The notes below the pieces were generated by a model. The model did no database searches and was not told where the DNA came from. It saw only the letters and a program-made list of their open reading frames with translations. A stretch of 59,185 nt of DNA from Thiomonas sp. X19 (GTDB lineage Bacteria > Pseudomonadota > Gammaproteobacteria > Burkholderiales > Burkholderiaceae_C): positions 2,500,183 through 2,559,367 of the forward strand of contig NZ_LT605203.1 of assembly GCF_900089495.1 (NCBI RefSeq). The letters run 5' to 3'. Both the position numbers and the translations under genes were made by a program. Positions 53,037 to 59,185 of this stretch are shown piece by piece. Position 1 is the first letter of the stretch. Each line of letters opens with the position of its first letter.

Positions 53037-53909
53037 ATGAGCCAAGTCAGACCCAACACGAGCGCCTATGTCCAACGATTCAGCAAGGTATTCGAGTACA
53101 TCGACGCGCACCTGGATGATGACCTCTCGGTGGAGAGTCTGAGCCAACTCGCGAACTTCTCGAAGTTTCACTTCCACCGGCAATTCTCGGCCTACACCGG
53201 CATCAGCGTTTTCAAATATGTACAACTCATGCGGTTGCGCCGGGCATCCCTTCGGCTCGCGTTTCACCAAGCCGACAGGATTCTGGACATTGCACTGGAT
53301 GCTCGCTTCGAGAGCCCCGAGGCCTTTGCCCGGGCGTTCAAGCGCACATTCGGTCAGACGCCGTCAGCATTCCGGCGCAAGCCGGAGTGGCATGCTTGGA
53401 GCGCCTGCTTCGTCTTTCCCAATCTCGCAAGGAAGCCCATCATGAATGTGAAGATCGTCGATTTCCCCGAAACCCGCGTTGCGGCCCTTGAACATCGTGG
53501 TCATATCGGTCATCTGAACGAGACGGTGCGCGTCTTCATCGACTGGCGCCAGCAGACGGGTCTGTCTCCGGTTCAAGCCAGCAGAACTTTCGGCATCCCC
53601 TACAGCAACCCGGATACCACGCCACCGGACGAGTTCCGGTTCGACGTCTGCGGTGAGGTCGCGGCCCTGGTGCTGGACAACCCGCAGGGCGTGCGCAACA
53701 AGATCATCCCTGCAGGCCGCTGCGCCGTGGTGCGGCATCTGGGGTCGCCTGACAGGATTGGTGAAACCATCTACCCGTTGTATCGGGATTGGTTGCCCAA
53801 GAGCGGGAAAGAGTTGCGCGACTTCCCGCTGTTCTTCCACTATCTCAGCGTCTACCCCGAAACGCCGGAGCATGCATGGCAGACCGACGTGTACCTGCCG
53901 CTGAAATAG
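53037..53909 (+). CDS. AraC-family regulator with GyrI-like domain
   Basis: 290 residues. N-terminal AraC double helix-turn-helix (about 12-115): VEYIDAHLDDDLSVESLSQL-type start, FSKFHFHRQFSAYTGISVFK, ILDIALDARFESPEAFARAF and KRTFGQTPSAFRR. C-terminal GyrI-like domain (about 133-290): VKIVDFPETRVAALEHRGHI, FGIPYSNPDTTPPDEFRFDV and IIPAGRCAVVRHLGSPDRI. Such regulators (Rob, BmrR-like ligand binding) sense amphipathic toxic molecules. One-component, cytoplasmic. A broken hydrolase gene follows. Confidence 0.92.
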   Translation: MSQVRPNTSAYVQRFSKVFEYIDAHLDDDLSVESLSQLANFSKFHFHRQFSAYTGISVFKYVQLMRLRRASLRLAFHQADRILDIALDARFESPEAFARAFKRTFGQTPSAFRRKPEWHAWSACFVFPNLARKPIMNVKIVDFPETRVAALEHRGHIGHLNETVRVFIDWRQQTGLSPVQASRTFGIPYSNPDTTPPDEFRFDVCGEVAALVLDNPQGVRNKIIPAGRCAVVRHLGSPDRIGETIYPLYRDWLPKSGKELRDFPLFFHYLSVYPETPEHAWQTDVYLPLK

Positions 53910-53947
53910 ATCGCCCCGGCTGCGCCGGTGAAAAACAAGTGTCGATC

Positions 53948-54430
53948 ATGGCGACGTTCAACTTTTCGGTGCTGCGCGACGTTCGTCTGCAAGGCCAATT
54001 CCCTGCATCGGACGTCTTCACCGTGCGCGATGGAAGCGAGTTGGCGCTGCGCTGGTATCCAGCACATGCAATTTGCATCTGATCCTGTTGCATGGCTCGG
54101 GAGGCGAAAGCAGCTACCTGCAGAAGTTCGACGAAACGCTCGCCGAGCGTGGGATCGCCAACGCGTCTATGACAGATTGACGCGGCCGTGCGGCACCGGC
54201 GAGACGTGGCGGCATCGACCATGTTGCCCAACTCGAAGAAAACCTTACCGACCTCGTCGCCGCACTGCGTCGCGAGGCCGGCCCAACTGCCGCATCGCGC
54301 CCGGTTGCCATTCTTCGGGCGGCAGCCTGACGCTGCGATTGCCGGCTGACGCCAAGCGCAAGAGGCCGATGGCCGCCCATTCAACGGTCTGGCATCTGTG
54401 GTTCCAGCCGCTGGTTCGATGCTCCTGGGG
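53948..54430 (+). pseudogene. Alpha/beta-hydrolase, multiply frameshifted
   Basis: Starts ATFNFSVLRDVRLQGQFPAS, FTVRDGSELALRWYPA, then stops; continues in other frames as NLHLILLHGSGGESSYLQKF (HGSGG oxyanion region), DETLAERGIANASMTD, GIDHVAQLEENLTDLVAAL and SSGGSLTLRLPADAK (near the nucleophile elbow). At least three frameshifts. The end overlaps the LysR gene's tail on the other strand. Confidence 0.65.
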
Positions 54431-55391
54431 GCTTTGGCGTTGATTCTTGCAAGCCTTGTCGTCGATCACCCTTGGACATCGCATCCTTCAATGTCTTCTG
54501 TGGCTGCACTGTAGCCGCGGTTCGCGCCGCAGCGTCTGTACGCAACAACTCGACCAGGCGGGTGAGCGCCGGTGCGTGGGTGGTCGAGGGCATGAGCAAC
54601 AGGGTTCGCAGCTTGGCGACACGCGGGGGCACCGTGGCCCAGGAAACCGCGTCCTGCTGCGCGTAAATCTCCAGCACCGAGCGCGGAATCAGGCTGGCCC
54701 CCACACCAGCAGCCGCCGCCGCGAGGATGGCGTGGTAGGAGCCGAATTCCAGCACGCGCGATGGCACCACGCGCAAGGTCTGCATCCACTGCTCGAAACG
54801 CCGGCGATAGGCGCACCCCTGCCCCTGGAAGACCAGCAGAGTCTTGCCGTTGAGCCGTTTCGGATGGTGTGGCAGCGGACAGCCGGCGGCCGCGACCAGG
54901 ATCAGTTCCTCCTGGTACAGGGGCACGGAGGTGAAGCGTGCGTCGTCCACCTCATCGCCGACGATCGCGGCATCGAGCCCACCGGCTTGCAAACGCGCGA
55001 TCAGTTCCCGGGATGGCGCGGTCTGCAATTCCACCACGACCTCGGGATGGCGTCCGTGGAACACGGCCAGCGGGCCGGGCAAGCGGCTGGCGGCCACGCT
55101 TTCCATCGCCCCCAGGCGCAGGCGGCCACAGACGCAATCCAGGCGCACTGCCGTGCGCGCCTCCTCGGCCAGCCCAAGCAGCCGGTCGGCGTATTGCAGC
55201 AGCACATCCCCGGCAGCCGTCAGCCGGAGCGAGCGCCCATCCCGTTCGAACAACTGGACGCCAAGCGACGCCTCCAATTGACGAATCCTGACCGTCACGC
55301 TGGATTGCGCGCGATGCAGTCGCGACGCCGCGCGCACAACGCCACCGGACTCGACAATGGCGCGGAATGTTTCAAGTTCACGCAATTCCAT
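54381..55391 (-). CDS. LysR-family transcriptional regulator
   Basis: 336 residues from the ATG at 55391. Helix-turn-helix: MELRELETFRAIVESGGVVR, AASRLHRAQSSVTVRIRQLE, ASLGVQLFERDGRSLRLTAA. Effector domain: RLRLGAMESVAASRLPGPLA, GLDAAIVGDEVDDARFTSVP, PLYQEELILVAAAGCPLP, GASLIPRSVLE. The normal family end is about residue 295; some 40 extra residues (TLKDAMSKGDRRQGLQESTP) read into decayed DNA. It lies divergent from the MFS gene with a 103-nt gap and probably controls it. Confidence 0.9.
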   Translation of the reverse strand: MELRELETFRAIVESGGVVRAASRLHRAQSSVTVRIRQLEASLGVQLFERDGRSLRLTAAGDVLLQYADRLLGLAEEARTAVRLDCVCGRLRLGAMESVAASRLPGPLAVFHGRHPEVVVELQTAPSRELIARLQAGGLDAAIVGDEVDDARFTSVPLYQEELILVAAAGCPLPHHPKRLNGKTLLVFQGQGCAYRRRFEQWMQTLRVVPSRVLEFGSYHAILAAAAAGVGASLIPRSVLEIYAQQDAVSWATVPPRVAKLRTLLLMPSTTHAPALTRLVELLRTDAAARTAATVQPQKTLKDAMSKGDRRQGLQESTPKPPGASNQRLEPQMPDR

Positions 55392-55494
55392 GATTCGATT
55401 CCATCGAATGAATACCGCTGAATTATTCATTTTACGCAATGGAACATGATGCCTATGATCGTTCTGTCGATGGCCCCTCCGTTCACGTCCAACC

Positions 55495-56715
55495 ATGCGC
55501 AGCCCACTCCGATTTGCCCTCACCGGCATGACCCTGCTCGCCGTCGCGCTCGGCATCGGCCGCTTTCTGCTCACTCCCCTGCTGCCCATCATGCAGGCGG
55601 ACGCCGGGCTGAGTCTGGTGGGCGGGGGCTGGCTGGCGTCGGTGAACAATCTCGGCTATCTGGCCGGTGCCCTGCTGTGCGCCGTGGTGGCCCTGCCGCA
55701 GCGGCAAGCGTTGCGCTGGGGGCTGGTGGCGATAACGTTGTCCACCGCGGGCATGGGCTTGACGCATGGCATGGTGCCGTGGCTGGCTTGGCGCTTGTTG
55801 GCGGGCGTCGCTGCGGCGGTGTTGGTGGTCCACGGCATCGCCTGGAGCATGCATCGCCTGCAGGCCTCGGGCCACCCCCTGCTCGAAGCCTTCGTGTTCA
55901 CCGGCCCGGGTGTTGGCATCGTGGTGAGCGGTGTGGTGGTGGCAGGAATGCAGCCCTTGGGCGTGAGTTCGGCGGCAAGCTGGATCGGCTTCGGCCTGGC
56001 CTGCGTCCTGGCCACGGCGCTGATCTGGCGCACCCTGGACAGCGCCTCCCCAGCGGCAACGGCACACGCCCATGTCGCAACCACGGCAACGCCGACAGGT
56101 CCGGCATGGACGCTCATTGCCGCCTACGGTTTGATCGGATTTGGCTATGTGATCCCCGCCACCTTTCTGCCGGTCATCGCCGGCGAGCGCCTGCACCTTC
56201 CCGCACTGCGCGAGTGGTTCTGGCCGCTCTACGGTGCGGCGACCGTCGTCCTGACCTTGCTGCTGCCGCGCATTCTGCAGCGCATCGACAACCGCCGCGC
56301 GCTGGCCGGAACCTGTGTCTCGATGATCTTGGGCATCACCCTGATTCTGGTCTGGCCGAGCATCATCGGCCTCGCGCTGGCGACCGTGTTGATCGGCAGT
56401 GTGCTCATGCCCATCGTCATGGTGGTCATGCGCGAAGCGCGCCGGCTTGCACCGCACGACCACACCCGCCTGATCGCCGCGCTGACCACCGCGTTCGGCA
56501 GCGGGCAGATCGTCGGGCCGTTGACTGCGGCGTGGCTGGCCGTACGGCTGCACAGCTTCGATGCGCCGCTGCTGCTCGCGGCGCTGACCCTCCTTGCGGC
56601 AACAGGCCTTGCCATGGTGCGGACACAAAGTGCCATACGTCCCGTGGAACAGGGTGTTGGCGAATGGACTCCCGATGCCGCCGATGTAGGGTCTGGGTCT
56701 TGCGATGAACCATGA
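55495..56715 (+). CDS. YbfB/YjiJ-family MFS transporter
   Basis: 406 residues, twelve helices. The family's start pattern is LGIGRFLLTPLLPIMQADAG, with GGGWLASVNNLGYLAGALL, then PLLEAFVFTGPGVGIVVSGV and FGYVIPATFLPVIAGERL. Inner-membrane exporter of unknown small molecules. It overlaps the next gene by 4 nt and is divergent from LysR. Confidence 0.88.
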   Translation: MRSPLRFALTGMTLLAVALGIGRFLLTPLLPIMQADAGLSLVGGGWLASVNNLGYLAGALLCAVVALPQRQALRWGLVAITLSTAGMGLTHGMVPWLAWRLLAGVAAAVLVVHGIAWSMHRLQASGHPLLEAFVFTGPGVGIVVSGVVVAGMQPLGVSSAASWIGFGLACVLATALIWRTLDSASPAATAHAHVATTATPTGPAWTLIAAYGLIGFGYVIPATFLPVIAGERLHLPALREWFWPLYGAATVVLTLLLPRILQRIDNRRALAGTCVSMILGITLILVWPSIIGLALATVLIGSVLMPIVMVVMREARRLAPHDHTRLIAALTTAFGSGQIVGPLTAAWLAVRLHSFDAPLLLAALTLLAATGLAMVRTQSAIRPVEQGVGEWTPDAADVGSGSCDEP

Positions 56716-57596
56716 GGTCCATCATGCCGACGACGAATCCTGCTCTGGCGCGCGCCAACCGCTTCTGCGACGCGAACAATCTTCGGATGCCCATCTTGCT
56801 GGCGCCGATGGCAGGGGCATGCCCGGCTTCACTCTCGATTGCCGTTGCAAATGCGGGAGGGCTTGGAGCGTGCGGCGCGCTGCTCATGCAGCCCGATGCC
56901 ATTCGGGACTGGGCATCGGCGTTCAGAGCGGGCAGCAACGGGGGATTTCAGATCAACCTGTGGATTCCCGACCCGGCGCCGATCCGTGACGGCCCAACCG
57001 AGGAGGCGATGTGTGCCTTTCTCGGCAACTGGGGGCCGCGACCCAGCCGCGAAGATGGCGATGTGCGGATGCCTGATTTCGCGGCGCAGTGCGACGCCAT
57101 TCTGGATATCGGTCCCGCCGTGGTCTCCTCCATCATGGGGATCTACCCATGCGACTTCATCGCGAAAGCGAAGTCGCGCGGCATCCAGTGGTTTGCAACA
57201 GTGACCACAGTCACCGAAGCCCGCCGTGCGGAGCGCGCCGGTGCGGACGCCATCGTCGCTCAAGGCATGGAGGCGGGCGGGAATCGGGGTGCCTTCAACG
57301 CAGCACAAGCCGAGGCCAGCATGGTCGGACTCTTCTCTCTGCTGCCAGCCGTCGTCGATGCGGTGCATGTGCCGGTGATCGCCACAGGTGGCATCGCCGA
57401 TGCGCGCGGTGTTGCGGCAGCGTTGATCCTTGGCGCGTCGGCAGTGCAGATCGGTACGGGTTTCCTGCGTTGCCCTGAAGCCGCGCTTGCGCCGGCATGG
57501 GCGGATGCGATCGGAGGCAGCCTGCCGGAACAGACGCTCGTCACACGCGCCTTCTCCGGTCGCGCGGGGCGCAGCCTAGGAGGCTGTCGGACTTGA
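56712..57596 (+). pseudogene. Nitronate-monooxygenase-like, 3' end lost to IS1182
   Basis: About 288 native residues, then a few codons of IS1182. FMN barrel: NNLRMPILLAPMAGACPASL, VANAGGLGACGALL, GPAVVSSIMGIYPCDFIAKA, GADAIVAQGMEAGGNRGAFN, VPVIATGGIADARGVAAALI and LGASAVQIGTGFLRCPEA. The frame reaches AFSGRAGRSL and crosses the CTAG at 57576. Full-length proteins need about 50-70 more residues. ATGA overlap with the MFS gene suggests one operon. Confidence 0.85.
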
Positions 57597-59185
57597 ACCC
57601 GAGCGAATCCGATTGATCAGTGCGACGCGTTTTTTTTGACAGCGGCGCGCTGATCGAACGCTCTCGATGGTTGGCGAGACACTGTGAGGGCACATGGGGC
57701 GGCCTGGGGACTCGGTTTTGGCGTGGTCGGGGCGCACTATTGCCCTCACGCGGCTCGCAGGACGTGCATGCGCTTGATGTTCCAAGCCATGGTCACCAAG
57801 CTCCATTCGCCTTGTGCCTTGGCCAGCCCGCGCATGCTCATCTGGCGCCAACCCATCACTTGCTTGATGATGCCGAACACCGGCTCCACTGTCTGCTTGC
57901 GCAGGCCGTACAGGGCTCGGCCTGCTTGCGTGCCCAGGCGGTGTGCCATCTGCACGAGCGGATCCGTCGTCTGGGGCTCGGGCACATCGGGTGCAAAGCG
58001 CCCCATCACCGGCGTGTGATGCGACTCCCGCTTGAGCGCCAGCAGCGGCTCGATACCCGCGTCGTTGCACGCGATCACGTTGGCTTGGCTGAAGAAGCCG
58101 TTGTCCGTGATGAGCGTGTGCACCTCGCCCAGCACCGCGGGTAACGCTTGGATCTGCTGCAGCGTAGGCACAACTTCGCGCTTGTCGTTGGATGCCTGGC
58201 TCACATGCTGGGTGATCACCATCATCGTCGCGATGTCCACGCCGGCTTGTGCGTTGTAGCTTTGCTCGAAGCCCCCACCCGACACGGGCATGATGCGCGA
58301 CTCTTCATCCGTGAGGTTGACCTGATCGCTGCTCCGGGGGCCGGCCTCTGGCGGCTCAGGGTCCTTGCCGCGCGGCTTCTTGCCCGCCTCGCGCTGGGCT
58401 TGGCGCTTGGCGGTCTTGGCCTCGTACTCCTGCTGCTCGACCTGATGGCGTTCGCTGGCGCGCTGCTCGATCTTGGCCTTGGCCTGCGCGATTGCGCTCA
58501 AGCGATCTGCACGCAGGGCGATCTCCGCCGGCACATCCATGCCGTCGGGTACCGTCGCGCGGTCGCTGTTCTCTGCCAGCGCCAGCAGCGTTTGTACTTC
58601 CTGGCGCAGCTGCGCCTCGATCTTGTTGGCATGAGCCCACGACAAGGCCTTGTGCTTGCTGGCGTTGGCGTCGATCTTGGTGCCATCCAGCGCGATGTGT
58701 CCGAGCTTGAGCAGCTTCATCTCGCGCGCCAGAACCAGCACCTGCACGAACAGTGCCTCCACCTCCTTCAAGAAGCGGCGGCGGAACGTCGCCAGCGTGT
58801 CGTGATCGGGGTGGGTATTGGCCGCAACAAAGCGGAACGCCACCGAGTCGTAGGTCGCCCGCTCGATCTTGCGGCTGGAGTGCACGCCGTTGGCGTAGCC
58901 GTAGATCAGCAGGCCCAGCAGCACCGCCGGATGGTGCGCCGCCGAGCCCCGGCCTGCGTACTGTCGGGCCAGATCGCCCAGATCAAGCTGCTCGATGACT
59001 TCGACCACGAAGCGCGCCAAGTGATCAGTGGGCAGCCATTCGTCCACCGACGGTGGCAACAGATATGCGGTGTCTCGGTCAACAGGGACGAAGCGGCTCA
59101 TCGGCTCGGGCTCTCGGTTGTGCAGCAGCAATTGTCTCGGATAGCGTCTTCATCCGGAAGACCGCAAAGTCCGACAGTCTCCTAG
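57576..59185 (-). mobile_element. IS1182-family element, copy 2
   Basis: Offset 33,258 from copy 1; reads the same in every frame I compared. CTAG at 57576-57579, inverted repeats, and CTAG ending at the last base of the window. It disrupts the nitronate-monooxygenase-like gene. Confidence 0.9.
57746..59101 (-). CDS. IS1182-family transposase, copy 2
   Basis: Same 451-residue product as at 24488-25843, with all three catalytic regions (LDGTKIDAN, ITDNGFF, TVEPVFGIIK). No difference was seen between the two translations, so one is a recent duplicate of the other or both arrived recently. Confidence 0.93.
   Translation of the reverse strand: MSRFVPVDRDTAYLLPPSVDEWLPTDHLARFVVEVIEQLDLGDLARQYAGRGSAAHHPAVLLGLLIYGYANGVHSSRKIERATYDSVAFRFVAANTHPDHDTLATFRRRFLKEVEALFVQVLVLAREMKLLKLGHIALDGTKIDANASKHKALSWAHANKIEAQLRQEVQTLLALAENSDRATVPDGMDVPAEIALRADRLSAIAQAKAKIEQRASERHQVEQQEYEAKTAKRQAQREAGKKPRGKDPEPPEAGPRSSDQVNLTDEESRIMPVSGGGFEQSYNAQAGVDIATMMVITQHVSQASNDKREVVPTLQQIQALPAVLGEVHTLITDNGFFSQANVIACNDAGIEPLLALKRESHHTPVMGRFAPDVPEPQTTDPLVQMAHRLGTQAGRALYGLRKQTVEPVFGIIKQVMGWRQMSMRGLAKAQGEWSLVTMAWNIKRMHVLRAA

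Noticed and set aside
25928..57575. A classic composite transposon bounded by IS1182
   Set aside because: Each copy has its own CTAG pair on both sides, which fits separate insertions; no outer duplication of the whole unit can be shown inside the window.

Overview
The window is a GC-rich stretch of a betaproteobacterial genome. Gene content (H-NS-like protein, YbhGFSR-type exporter, octaheme cytochrome of the tetrathionate reductase type, Fnr-type promoters) fits Burkholderiales and perhaps a Thiomonas-like sulfur oxidiser; the genus is an inference. No rRNA, tRNA or CRISPR array was seen. Insertion sequences of at least five families and many broken genes mark it as a patchwork accessory region.

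Layout. 1-1774: an IS110 transposase cut by the window edge and a C-terminal remnant of a Crp/Fnr regulator. 1749-23440: a stress and low-oxygen block. The + strand carries cfa, a ferritin-like protein and Hsp20. The - strand carries three operons: (i) Bax-inhibitor-like protein, YflT-like protein, secreted protein, universal stress protein, PCMT/erythromycin-esterase fusion and a SHOCT mini-ORF; (ii) a universal stress protein and a five-gene ABC-2 exporter; (iii) phosphoketolase, archaeal-type AMP/thymidine phosphorylase, PRPP synthetase-like protein and a beta-CASP metallo-beta-lactamase. Each operon, plus a small gene at 23319, has an Fnr-type palindrome 85-115 nt upstream of its first start codon, and three of these promoters share CAAACTT at exactly the same distance. 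The content resembles the low-oxygen-activated (lxa) locus described in Burkholderia cenocepacia.

21786-25927: nitroreductase, decayed moaA and mobA, an interrupted ArsR-type regulator, an IS4-type remnant and an intact IS1182-family element. The same element recurs at 57576-59185 in the same orientation; the last base of the window is the last base of its CTAG flank.

25928-42458: outer-membrane protein, O-antigen-ligase-like protein, an NRAMP-type metal transporter with two small companion ORFs and a hairpin-rich leader, decayed porin and kup genes, a DUF2252 protein, an octaheme cytochrome/cytochrome b/periplasmic protein operon, an H-NS-like protein, panD, bioY and a DUF3291 protein. 42459-45768: a nest of IS3 and IS110 elements.

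45895-52306: a six-gene - strand cluster bounded by IS remnants: UDP-xylose-synthase-like enzyme, ATP-grasp enzyme, an unrecognised protein (frameshifted), NodU-type carbamoyltransferase (frameshifted), GT2 glycosyltransferase with a QxxRW motif, and a radical-SAM protein with a CX5CX2C cluster motif. It looks like a pathway for a carbamoylated sugar product and is the best candidate here for an undescribed system, though it appears to be decaying. 52332-57575: IS5 and MocR remnants, AraC/GyrI regulator, broken hydrolase, LysR, MFS exporter and a nitronate-monooxygenase-like gene cut by the second IS1182 copy.
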